In this document: piece by piece, positions 7,470 through 15,440 of the stretch | Numbering within the stretch: the stretch's first letter is position 1 | Layout of the letters: each line of letters begins with the position of its first letter | Source of the DNA: an uncultured Bacilli bacterium | Lineage (GTDB): Bacteria > Bacillota_I > Bacilli_A > RF39 > UBA660 | Length of the DNA: 27,487 nt | Direction: 5' to 3' | NCBI GenBank assembly: GCA_934130105.1 | Contig: CAKOXL010000017.1 | Location: forward strand, 1-27,487 | Position numbers and translations under genes: made by a program | The notes under the pieces: model-generated | Seen by the model: only the letters and a program-made list of their open reading frames with translations | The model's database searches: none | Told to the model about the DNA's origin: nothing

Positions 7470-8093
7470 ATGGGTAAAAAAATATTCGTATCTTATAAAT
7501 ATGCTGATAGTGATGTACGCAAAATTACAAATGATTATTTTCATACAGATACTGTGAGAGATTATGTTAATAAACTAGAAGAAAAAATTGGCAAGTCTGA
7601 TATTTACAAGGGAGAAAGTGATGATAATGATTTATCACAATTAACTGATTATTCAATTTGGAACCAATTAAAGCAAAAGATTTTTGATAGTTCAATAACA
7701 ATAGTATTAATCTCTCCAAATATGAAAACTTTATGGAAGGCTGAAAAAGATCAATGGATCCCCCAGGAAATATCATATTCTTTAAAAGAGATAACTCATA
7801 ATGGGACACAAAAAAGTAAATCAAATGCATTAATTTATGTTATATTACCTGACAAATGCAATAGTTATGATTATTTTATACAGAAAAGCTATTGGAATAA
7901 GGAAACGTACCGATATGATAAAATATTTAGTATTATGAAGAATAATCTTAATAATTATAAATATGGCGGTGATATTAACTATGCAGTAATTGTTAAATGG
8001 GATACATTTTTAAGTAATTATAGTAACTATATAAATATGGCTATAAAGAAGCAAGAAAGTATATTTAATTATAATGTCTGCAAACAAATATAG
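7470..8093 (+). CDS. TIR-like domain protein (DUF1863/ThsB-like), 207 aa
   Basis: The N-terminus KIFVSYKYADSD (residues 4-15) is the first beta strand and following loop of a TIR-like fold (MTH538/DUF1863 type). SSITIVLISPNM (74-85) is a core strand, and WIPQE (96-100) gives the W-x-x-x-E motif, with E100 the candidate catalytic glutamate. ALIYVILPDK (120-129) is the next strand. In Thoeris systems ThsB TIR proteins make NAD-derived cyclic signals after phage sensing and activate a ThsA effector. No ThsA (SIR2-SLOG) or macro-domain gene is present; the only partner is the three-TM protein. Ribosome binding site AAGGAGGTG is near perfect. A strong terminator follows, so the module is two genes only. 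NADase activity is predicted, not shown. Confidence 0.85.
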   Translation: MGKKIFVSYKYADSDVRKITNDYFHTDTVRDYVNKLEEKIGKSDIYKGESDDNDLSQLTDYSIWNQLKQKIFDSSITIVLISPNMKTLWKAEKDQWIPQEISYSLKEITHNGTQKSKSNALIYVILPDKCNSYDYFIQKSYWNKETYRYDKIFSIMKNNLNNYKYGGDINYAVIVKWDTFLSNYSNYINMAIKKQESIFNYNVCKQI

Positions 8094-8118
8094 ATAATTG
8101 AACTTTATCAATGCTTTG

Positions 8119-8146
8119 AACTATCAAAATTATTGATAGTTTTTTT
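8119..8146 (+). terminator. Strong intrinsic terminator after the TIR module
   Basis: AACTATCAA (8119-8127) and TTGATAGTT (8133-8141) form a perfect 9-bp stem with a 5-nt loop, followed by T7. Confidence 0.92.
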
Positions 8147-8178
8147 CTTTAATCATATTATTTATTAAGGAGATTTTT

Positions 8179-10041
8179 ATGAAAGTTATTAATGAGAGTA
8201 CAGTTGTTGTTTCTACGAGCAGTGAACTTAAGACTGCAATAGAGGAAAATAATGGGTATATTTATTTTTATTTTGATAATGATATTACGCTGGAGGCTGG
8301 TATTAAGATTCCAAGTAGTAAGATTAATGTTACCATAGATGGTACTTATGATGGTGTGAGACATACTTTTACAGATAAGAAGAGTCTTAGTGCTAGTGAT
8401 ACTATTTCAGTTAGTGCGGGCGTTCTTAATGTTAAGGCCTGCAATATGAATGTTGTTGGGTATAATTATTATGGTCTTATTTATGTACCTGATAGTTCTA
8501 GTTATAAGAGCGTAGTGGTTGAATACAATAATATTATTTATAATGGTCCGCAGATGGCGTTTAATCCTTATGGACTGACGAGGTTTATCGACTGTGACGT
8601 GACGATATCTGATGGAGAGTTAGTAGTTGGTAATGAGGTGGCAGAATGTAATAGAATAGAAATTGGTGGGATATCTAATATCGTTCATAATTCTAAGAGT
8701 AATTCAGCTTTTTGGTTTAGGAATAGTGAGCCCTCTCTTTCTATTTTGAGTGGGGCAGTAGTGCATTTTACTTCGGTGAATAGGGAACTTATTTATGGTA
8801 CTAATAGTTTATCTTTTTCTATTTTGAGTAATGGGTATTTTTCTGTGACTACGCATAATGGTATGGCTTATGGTAGTTTTGGGACAGGTACTACGAATAT
8901 TGCGGCGAATGGGGAGTTTATTTTAAAACAGACTGGTACTAATGGTAGTTATGCTACTTGGAATAGTACGGGAGTTATTACTTTAAATGATAATGCTTCT
9001 TTATCTATTATTAATAATTATAGTGGTATTGGTACTAGTAATTATAATATTTCTTTTAGTGGTAATGGCGGTCTTGTCTTGAATAATCCGAAGAGGTTGG
9101 TTTTATATAATGAGAAGGCTAATGTTATTTATACTAGTTCTAGTATTTCTTTTGACTTTACTTTTTCAAGGGTTAATTTATTTGATAAGGTAATTTCTAT
9201 TGATAGTATTATTTCTACTTCAAATATGCCTTTGTATTCTTGGTATAAGGAGAAGGGTACTTCGAGTATTAAGGGTAAGTTTACTTCAAGCGGCTGTACA
9301 GTTGAGAGTCATGACTTTACAGAGGAGGAACTTAAGGAATTGCCGGCGATTAGTAATTTTGTTTTTGCAAATAAGAAGATTTTTTCGATAGGAGATTTTG
9401 CTTTTAGAGTTAATGCTCTTACAGATAGTGATGTTATAATGAGCGGAGTTACGGTTCCTGGGACCAGTATTTTGATTTCTTATAATGATGTTAATAGTGT
9501 AGCTTTAGCTGACAGTGATGGTAAGTTTAGTTATAGTTATGATAGTGCTTTGCCAATTGGGACAGTGATTACTTTTAATGCTAAACTTAGTGATGATGTT
9601 ATTTATCATACGAAGGTTATTCAGATTGTTTATAGTGGAGAGATTGTTTTGGATAGTGCTAGTAGTGTCGTTACTTTTAAGTTGGTACCGATTAGTGATA
9701 GTCCAATTATTTGTCCGAGGGATAGCGTACTTAATGTTATTGTTACGGATTCTAGAGTTAATAGTAGTGATTGGAAATTATCCGCTAGTGTTAAAGGGAA
9801 TATTGTATCAAATATGGGAGAGGTGTTTGAGGGAGTACTTGTCTATAGAGATAGTAGTGGTAATGTTTATCCTTTGGGGGCTAGTCCTACTCTTGTTTAT
9901 ACGGGAAGTGGTAATGATGGTAATGAGAAGGTTACGACAGTTTCTTGGAATGATAATGAAGGTATTTTACTTAGGATTGATGGGAAAGTTATTTGTAATA
10001 GAGAATATACAGCGAGTATTGTATGGAGTATTGAAGAGTAA
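8179..10041 (+). CDS. Large beta-rich protein, probable pectate-lyase-like right-handed helix, 620 aa
   Basis: Ser/Asn/Thr/Gly-rich protein dominated by short beta strands. Residues ~1-330 look like a right-handed beta helix: an initial segment TSSELKTAIEENNGYIYFYFDNDI (pattern common at the start of pectate-lyase-like repeats) followed by many strand-turn units with N and G turns. Residues ~400-500 resemble an Ig-like module (GVTVPGTSILISYN...SDGKFSYSYD), and the last ~120 residues are again beta-rich. No catalytic residues are recognisable. Unusually for such a fold, there is no signal peptide, membrane segment or sorting signal. Ribosome binding site AAGGAGAT precedes ATG 8179. It faces the DUF11 gene across a shared terminator. 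It may be a spore or cell-surface protein or a phage-type structural protein; function unknown. Confidence 0.8.
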   Translation: MKVINESTVVVSTSSELKTAIEENNGYIYFYFDNDITLEAGIKIPSSKINVTIDGTYDGVRHTFTDKKSLSASDTISVSAGVLNVKACNMNVVGYNYYGLIYVPDSSSYKSVVVEYNNIIYNGPQMAFNPYGLTRFIDCDVTISDGELVVGNEVAECNRIEIGGISNIVHNSKSNSAFWFRNSEPSLSILSGAVVHFTSVNRELIYGTNSLSFSILSNGYFSVTTHNGMAYGSFGTGTTNIAANGEFILKQTGTNGSYATWNSTGVITLNDNASLSIINNYSGIGTSNYNISFSGNGGLVLNNPKRLVLYNEKANVIYTSSSISFDFTFSRVNLFDKVISIDSIISTSNMPLYSWYKEKGTSSIKGKFTSSGCTVESHDFTEEELKELPAISNFVFANKKIFSIGDFAFRVNALTDSDVIMSGVTVPGTSILISYNDVNSVALADSDGKFSYSYDSALPIGTVITFNAKLSDDVIYHTKVIQIVYSGEIVLDSASSVVTFKLVPISDSPIICPRDSVLNVIVTDSRVNSSDWKLSASVKGNIVSNMGEVFEGVLVYRDSSGNVYPLGASPTLVYTGSGNDGNEKVTTVSWNDNEGILLRIDGKVICNREYTASIVWSIEE

Positions 10042-10060
10042 ATATATAGAATATAAGAAA

Positions 10061-10086
10061 ACTACCATTTGGTTGGTAGTCTTTTT
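10061..10086. terminator. Bidirectional terminator between convergent genes
   Basis: ACTACCA (10061-10067) pairs with TGGTAGT (10074-10080), loop 6 nt. A T run follows on the plus strand (10082-10086) and an A-rich run precedes it (T-rich on the minus strand), so it can stop both convergent genes. Confidence 0.8.
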
Positions 10087-10092
10087 GTTTGG

Positions 10093-10482
10093 TTATTTTT
10101 TACTTACTTCAAATGTTATGGTCTTTTTACTTTGGGCTGCTATGTCAGGCACAGTTATTGTTAGTTTACCAGTATCTTCTTCATATGTATACTGTGATTC
10201 TTCAAGTACAGTATCATCTACTTTTATAGTTCCCGCTACTAGGGTTATTAGAGTTGGATCTAAAATATCTGTTATTACAGGACTTGTGTATGCTTTGGTA
10301 GTTTCATTATTTATTTCTACTGTGTAGGTTAGATTTCCTTCGGTCCATATTGGTTTATCTGCTGATTTGGTTACAGTAAGACCCTCTAGTATTGTTACGA
10401 CAATGGCTGTTGTAGATATTTCAGTTGGAATACTATTATATTCTCCTAGTACGGTAGCGGTATTTGTTAATTCTGTTTCCAT
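10093..10482 (-). CDS. DUF11-domain protein, 129 aa
   Basis: The short protein starts with TNTATV and continues LTVTKSADKPIWTEGNLTYTVEINNETTK-like strands, then ITDILDPTLITLVAGTIKVD, GKLTITVPDIAAQ and a final KTITFEVSKK. This is the DUF11 (prealbumin-like/Ig-like beta sandwich) pattern found in repeats of Gram-positive surface proteins. Here only one domain is present, with no signal peptide or anchor. Start ATG at 10482 is backed by AGGAGG (minus strand, 10488-10493). It converges on the beta-helix gene, which also lacks export signals; both may serve the same surface or spore structure. Promoter not identified in 10483-10637. Confidence 0.85.
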   Translation of the reverse strand: METELTNTATVLGEYNSIPTEISTTAIVVTILEGLTVTKSADKPIWTEGNLTYTVEINNETTKAYTSPVITDILDPTLITLVAGTIKVDDTVLEESQYTYEEDTGKLTITVPDIAAQSKKTITFEVSKK

Positions 10483-10637
10483 TTTTACCTCCTGATTAAG
10501 TATATGTTTTTCTAGTGGATATATGTTTTGTTTTTTTTGTTTACTATAGGCTTAGTTATTATTAGTCTTGTTAGCGCTATTTGGAGACTGTTGGGTTCTT
10601 TAAAAACAGCTTATTTATAGTATTTTTTTAAGTTTTA

Positions 10638-10646
10638 TGTTATAAT
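10638..10646 (+). promoter_or_regulatory. Extended -10 promoter of the ankyrin-AAA operon
   Basis: TGTTATAAT: TG at 10638-10639 and TATAAT at 10641-10646, no good -35. The AAAGGAGGA ribosome binding site of the next gene follows about 17 nt later. Confidence 0.7.
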
Positions 10647-10677
10647 AACATTCAGCTATTTAAAGGAGGAATTTTAT

Positions 10678-12255
10678 ATGTTAAATAAGAATGATATAAG
10701 TGTTTTATTATCAAGTATGACAGATGATATGTATTCTAATATTAAAAAAATTAAAAGTACATTTGGAAGAATAGATTATACTGACGAAGATAATCAAACT
10801 ATATTACATATTTTAGTAGATAATAAGTATGATGAAGCAAAATGTTTTTTAGCTATTAAATCATTATTACAAAATGGATTAAGTCCAAATTTAGAATCAG
10901 ATTATAATTATAATTTTATTCAAACTGCTTTATATACTGGATATAGTGAAGAATTTATTTTAAATATTATTAATGAAGCATTAAAATACAATTTAAATGT
11001 TAATCATGTTGATAGTGATGAAGATACTATTATGCATACCGCTATATACAGTGATGATTATTTGGGTGGAGTTGAAAGAATTTATGATTTATTATCCTCT
11101 AATGGATATGATTCTACTAGTGTTTGTTCAGAAGGCAGAAATTTACTTGAGGCAATGATTTTTCAGAAACAATATTCTGAAGAACAAATAGAAAGTTTTA
11201 GAAAAAAATTCGAGAAAAGAAATTCTAATGTTAAACATAATGATCAATCTAAAGAAATTTCTGTTTTCCCTAGTAATGTACCAGTAAAAAGAAAAATAAT
11301 GCCTTTAACATTATCTGATAAAGATATTTTAGAACTTGAAAAATATGGAAAAGTATTAAATAAGAAAAATTATATATTTGCACCAACTATTGGAAGAGAA
11401 AAAGAATTAAAGAATATTATGGTAACTTTAGCTCAAGATAAAAAAAGACCATTAATAGTAGGAGAATCGGGAGTTGGTAAAACTGCAATAGTAGATGAAC
11501 TTGTTTATAGAATAGAAACGAGACAAGTGCCAAATTTTTTACAAGGGAAAATTATTTTAGATGTTAATCCAAGTGATGTAGTTGCAGGTTGTCAATATGT
11601 TGGAATGTTTGAAGATAATATGACTAAGTTAATTAAATTATGTGAAGAATTAGATATAATAGTTTTCATTGACGAGATTCATACAATATATGGTAATGGT
11701 ATTGGCTCCGCTGAAAATAAGACTAATGATATGGCTTCTATGCTAAAATATTATGTAGATAGAACTAATTTAAAAGTAATTGGAACAACAACTGAAAAAG
11801 AATATCAAGAGTTTTTTAGTGGTGATGCTTTAAAAAGAAGATTTGAAAAAATTATTGTTAAAGAACCTACTTCAGATATTTTATATCAAATAATGAATAA
11901 AGTAATTGGAGATTATTGTGTAAAAAATGGAATATTTTTTGAAAATGAAAATATAAGAATTCAAATAGTAAATATTATATTAAGTGCAACTGAAAAAAAA
12001 TATAGAGTATATAATGATATGATTAATAATCCAGATTTAGCAATATCTATTGTTGATAAGGCATTTGCATTTGCAAAAGTTTATGATAGTCAATTTATTA
12101 CAGTGGAACACTTTATTGAAGGATTTGAATGTTGTGGTAGCATTTATGAATCTGCAAAAGAACAGGCAATAGCGGCATTAAGAAATTTAAATACTTGTAT
12201 GTCTAAACCAACACAAAGATTATTAAAAATGGATTTCAATAGATTTGAAAAATAA
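10678..12255 (+). CDS. Ankyrin-repeat protein fused to a ClpA/ClpB-type AAA+ domain, 525 aa
   Basis: Residues ~35-160 contain ankyrin-like repeats (NQTILHILVDNKYDEAKC, LQNGLSPNLESDYNYNF, EDTIMHTAIYSDD, GRNLLEAM). After a linker (~165-230) comes one AAA+ domain of the Clp D1 type: IGREKE (238-243), Walker A GESGVGKT (262-269), pore loop GCQYVGMFE (304-312, Tyr307 in the position of the substrate-gripping Tyr), Walker B IVFIDEI (328-334), sensor-1 GTTT (369-372), arginine finger in ALKRRFE (384-390), and a small helical lid. The second Clp ATPase domain and the usual Clp N-domain are missing, so ankyrin repeats may replace the substrate receptor. It is the first gene of an operon with a 965-aa protein 20 nt downstream, its likely partner or substrate. 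Confidence 0.88.
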   Translation: MLNKNDISVLLSSMTDDMYSNIKKIKSTFGRIDYTDEDNQTILHILVDNKYDEAKCFLAIKSLLQNGLSPNLESDYNYNFIQTALYTGYSEEFILNIINEALKYNLNVNHVDSDEDTIMHTAIYSDDYLGGVERIYDLLSSNGYDSTSVCSEGRNLLEAMIFQKQYSEEQIESFRKKFEKRNSNVKHNDQSKEISVFPSNVPVKRKIMPLTLSDKDILELEKYGKVLNKKNYIFAPTIGREKELKNIMVTLAQDKKRPLIVGESGVGKTAIVDELVYRIETRQVPNFLQGKIILDVNPSDVVAGCQYVGMFEDNMTKLIKLCEELDIIVFIDEIHTIYGNGIGSAENKTNDMASMLKYYVDRTNLKVIGTTTEKEYQEFFSGDALKRRFEKIIVKEPTSDILYQIMNKVIGDYCVKNGIFFENENIRIQIVNIILSATEKKYRVYNDMINNPDLAISIVDKAFAFAKVYDSQFITVEHFIEGFECCGSIYESAKEQAIAALRNLNTCMSKPTQRLLKMDFNRFEK

Positions 12256-12275
12256 AAAAGGAAGTTGATAATATC

Positions 12276-15173
12276 ATGCCAGAATTAATTAATAAGCAAA
12301 TGGAAGTATTACTAGAAAAAATTAAAAAAGATGTTATGCCTCTAGTTAGTAAAGAAGACGAAGAACAAGCAATTAAAGATTGCGATGAATATATTAAAAC
12401 TGGTAATAAGAGTATTAATGATATGACTCCTCGTGCTGTTTATTATATTATTAGTAGATTATCAGAAGAAAAGCAAATAACATTTTTTAAAGAAAATATT
12501 AAATATATTAAAGAACATGATGAAGAAATATTTTTATTTACAACGGTTTCTCCTAAGGCTTTATCGTATTTTCTTTCCTTTAATGTTTTAAAAGAATTAA
12601 AAAATATTGATATTGATATATTTAAAAAAATTATAAGTAAAAATTATGAAAAATTATTTCATGGTTTTTCTCATGAGGATTATTATAGTTTTTATACAGA
12701 ATTTTATGACGAACTAATAGAAGTAGAGAATAGGGAATTTATTTATGGATTATATTTTCATAATAGATGTTGTTATGATGCTCTTGGTGTAAATAATATA
12801 AGTAATGTAAATAATGTTTTTGAACAGCAAATGATTTATAATAAAGAATTTATGAATTATATTTTAGACAAATATGTAGATAAAATTAATGATTTTACGC
12901 CAAGAGAGCTTTTAACATTTATAGAATATATTGATGATATAGAGGTGTATAGTGATTTTGTAATTAATCATTATGATAAATTGAATGCAGCTTTCAATGA
13001 TATTGACGAATATGATTTAGAAGACTATTTAAGTGAAACTAATGAATTAAAACAAGAACTTTTAATATCTAATTTTTTTGAAAACATAATTAAGAAACAT
13101 GATATAAAGAGAGCAATATATAAAGTTAAACCAAATATAATTATAAGTTTATATAATAAAAATAAAGAAGTATTTAATGTATTAACTTTAAGTGATTGGA
13201 TTAAGATCTGCTCTAAAACAAGTACTTTTAATGATGATTTTAAAAATATATTAGATACTTTTGAAATAAGTAATATAGAGGAATTATTTGATACGAGTTT
13301 TTATACCTCATATTTTCATAAAGAATCTGTATCTGCACTTAGATATATTGAAACAAAGTATAGAAATAATATTAAAAATAAAGGTATATTAAAAGAAATA
13401 GATATGACTACTTCTATATTTTCAGAAAAGTATTTAAATAATTTAAGTGAACTTAAGGAGATGTTACTAAATAGTACTATTTCAAAAAACAGTGAAAGTT
13501 ATAAACAACACTTAGCAAATTTTATATTATTCTTAAAAAATCAAAATATTATAAATAATATAGAAAATAATAATTTTAAAGAAATTGAAAAATTATTTTA
13601 TAGAGTTGTCATGGGAAAATCCATTACGATACTATATGAGTTATCTAGTATTGAGGAAATAACTATATTTAATAGATTAGGGCAAGTCGATTTTAAAGTA
13701 GAAGATTTTACAGTGGAACAGCTTGAAAACTATAATGTAAAGCAGCATAAACAATTATGTAAAAAATATGAAAAAAGTAATCTGCATTTTTGGGGTTATA
13801 AACAGTTGATTTTAAAATTAATGTTAATGGTTGGCTTTAATAATGCAAGAGCTTTATTAGAAATAGATAACACATTACCTGTATTGGAACATTTGACTGG
13901 GAATGTTGATGTTAAATCTGTTGTGTTAGATGAAAATGGTAATCCAATATTGAATATTAAATTAATGAATTTATTATTTAATGATAAATGTTATTCCAAA
14001 ATGAAGGGAATGTTATCTAACAAAGATAGTGATTTATATAAATATTTTCCAAGGCTATTTAATGAATGGGACATTATAGTTATGAATAAAAAAGATAAAT
14101 CATTAAAAGTAATAATTGATTTTTTGAAAAGTGATGAAATATCATTAGTACCTAAATATTATCGTTTAGATGGATTATTTAAATTTATTGGCTGCAGTAA
14201 TAGAAATGTAAGTGAAACTTTATTATTACATGATCAAATGTTAACTAGAATAGGCTCTACGATACCAAGGATTGAAGGAACTAAAAATGACTACTATTAC
14301 GAGATATTAAGATTAGACGATATGGAAGCTTTAACTGTAGGTAATAAGACCAATTGTTGTTTTACTGTATTAGGTGCTGGATATTCTTGTTTAAAACATG
14401 CTTTAACAAGTAATAATGGTAGAATATTGGTGGTTAGAAAGGACAATGAAATTTTAGCACATAGTTGGATTTGGCGAAATGGTGATTTATTATGTTTAGA
14501 TAATATTGAAATTTCTAAAAAAATAAATTCAGTAGATTTTTTTGATATATATTTACAAGCAGCAGATGAATTAATAAAAACTTCATATCAATCAGAAGGA
14601 ATGAATGGCTGTATCAAAAATATAACTATTGGATTTACAAATTTTGATAAACAAATAAAAGGTATTGAACAATATCCTTGCTTAATAGCGAAAATTTGTG
14701 ATCTTGATAACAAAAATTTTGAAAGTAGATTAGGAGTTAATAGAAAATTCATTGATGTTTTACCGCAACCTATTGAAGAGGTTAAATATTCGGATTCAAA
14801 AAATGTTCAATATTTAATTAGGGGGAATGGAATATTTAATTTGGGTCAAATCTATTTTACATATCAAGATGAAAGAAACGATATTATGCATTATTTAGAA
14901 AATGAATCTTATGAAGATAATTATATAAAGATTATGAATAAGAAGATTAATGCTTTAAGATATGTAAAAGCAGAAAAAGATAACACTTTAAACGCATTTA
15001 AAGTAATCGATGTAAGAGATTTGAAAGAGGTTTATTGTAATGATGATTGGTATATCTTGGTTTATGTAAATGGTACTATTGAAACTTTTAATAATTCTTT
15101 AGATAAAAGAGCTAATGATGAAATGAATTCGATTTCTTTTAAACAGATAAAAACTTTAATGAAGATATTTTAA
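12276..15173 (+). CDS. Large protein of unknown function, 965 aa, with a conserved C-terminal Cys/Trp-rich module
   Basis: No named family recognised with certainty. Residues 1-~660 are almost all helical, Lys/Asp/Asn-rich and look like a long alpha-solenoid without membrane segments. A distinct module near residues 685-800 has GNKTNCCFTVLGAG, SCLKHAL, GRILVVR, ILAHSWIWRNGDLLCLDNIE and a following helix. This order of strands resembles acetyltransferase-like or PcfJ-like C-terminal regions of large proteins in mobile islands, but I cannot confirm that. Ribosome binding site AAGGAAG is 11 nt before ATG 12276, a rather long spacing. It is co-transcribed with the ankyrin-AAA+ gene and ends at a strong terminator, so the pair is a closed two-gene unit. 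Possible defence or protein-handling system (inference). Confidence 0.75.
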   Translation: MPELINKQMEVLLEKIKKDVMPLVSKEDEEQAIKDCDEYIKTGNKSINDMTPRAVYYIISRLSEEKQITFFKENIKYIKEHDEEIFLFTTVSPKALSYFLSFNVLKELKNIDIDIFKKIISKNYEKLFHGFSHEDYYSFYTEFYDELIEVENREFIYGLYFHNRCCYDALGVNNISNVNNVFEQQMIYNKEFMNYILDKYVDKINDFTPRELLTFIEYIDDIEVYSDFVINHYDKLNAAFNDIDEYDLEDYLSETNELKQELLISNFFENIIKKHDIKRAIYKVKPNIIISLYNKNKEVFNVLTLSDWIKICSKTSTFNDDFKNILDTFEISNIEELFDTSFYTSYFHKESVSALRYIETKYRNNIKNKGILKEIDMTTSIFSEKYLNNLSELKEMLLNSTISKNSESYKQHLANFILFLKNQNIINNIENNNFKEIEKLFYRVVMGKSITILYELSSIEEITIFNRLGQVDFKVEDFTVEQLENYNVKQHKQLCKKYEKSNLHFWGYKQLILKLMLMVGFNNARALLEIDNTLPVLEHLTGNVDVKSVVLDENGNPILNIKLMNLLFNDKCYSKMKGMLSNKDSDLYKYFPRLFNEWDIIVMNKKDKSLKVIIDFLKSDEISLVPKYYRLDGLFKFIGCSNRNVSETLLLHDQMLTRIGSTIPRIEGTKNDYYYEILRLDDMEALTVGNKTNCCFTVLGAGYSCLKHALTSNNGRILVVRKDNEILAHSWIWRNGDLLCLDNIEISKKINSVDFFDIYLQAADELIKTSYQSEGMNGCIKNITIGFTNFDKQIKGIEQYPCLIAKICDLDNKNFESRLGVNRKFIDVLPQPIEEVKYSDSKNVQYLIRGNGIFNLGQIYFTYQDERNDIMHYLENESYEDNYIKIMNKKINALRYVKAEKDNTLNAFKVIDVRDLKEVYCNDDWYILVYVNGTIETFNNSLDKRANDEMNSISFKQIKTLMKIF

Positions 15174-15206
15174 AAAGATACTGATAATTATAATTGGTAT
15201 CTTTTT
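15172..15206 (+). terminator. Strong intrinsic terminator of the ankyrin-AAA operon
   Basis: AAAAAGATAC (15172-15181, beginning inside the stop codon) pairs with GTATCTTTTT (15197-15206); the 15-nt loop can itself partly pair. Confidence 0.85.
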
Positions 15207-15353
15207 GCTATTTTATAAATAGTTTACTTTCTTCGGTTGATTTCACATTATACTCAGTAAAGAAAGCATTAAATGATGCTTGGATTTTCAATGAGGCGAG
15301 TGTTATAAATATATACAACTTCTCATTTAATGGCTATTTGATAGCAAAATAGC
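15207..15353 (+). ncRNA. Candidate structured RNA B, upstream of the AbiJ-like gene
   Basis: GCTATTTT (15207-15214) pairs with AAAATAGC (15346-15353), enclosing 131 nt. Inside: CTTTCTT/AAGAAAG (15227-15233 with 15260-15266), and AGCAT/ATGCT (15265-15280). A 3' hairpin GCTATTT/AAATAGC (15333-15339 with 15347-15353) competes with the closing helix for the same 3' arm. The core TAAATG-N7-GATTTTCAAT (15270-15292) is shared with candidate RNA A at nearly the same offset from the 5' arm (76 versus 71 nt). It begins exactly after the preceding terminator and may instead act as a leader of the AbiJ-like gene. No known family recognised. Confidence 0.45.
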
Positions 15354-15366
15354 ATTCTTTAGCAAA

Positions 15367-15421
15367 TTTTATCATAAATTTAGAATTATGTATCAGGAAA
15401 TGTTAAATTTTATGATAAAAT
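15367..15421 (+). promoter_or_regulatory. Paired operator-like sites and -10 of the AbiJ-like gene
   Basis: Two near-palindromic boxes, TTTTATCATAAAT (15367-15379) and TTTTATGATAAAA (15408-15420), lie 41 bp (about four helix turns) apart. The second overlaps the probable -10 (TAAAAT near 15416-15421). This arrangement suits a repressor that binds two sites cooperatively; autoregulation is possible but not shown. Confidence 0.45.
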
Positions 15422-15440
15422 ATTGTTGGATGGTGATCGT

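Noticed and set aside
7567..8364. Minus-strand frames opposite the TIR and beta-helix genes
   Set aside because: No start signals, biased shadow composition, and the opposite strand carries recognisable genes.
9578..10327. 249-codon open frame on the plus strand spanning the end of the beta-helix gene and the DUF11 gene
   Set aside because: It is a frame shadow: it crosses a bidirectional terminator, runs antisense to DUF11, has no ribosome binding site and gives an implausible Leu/Val/Arg-only composition.
6781..15353. RNAs A and B as retron or CRISPR-associated RNAs
   Set aside because: There is no reverse transcriptase, Cas gene or repeat-spacer array in the window; paired ends alone are not sufficient.
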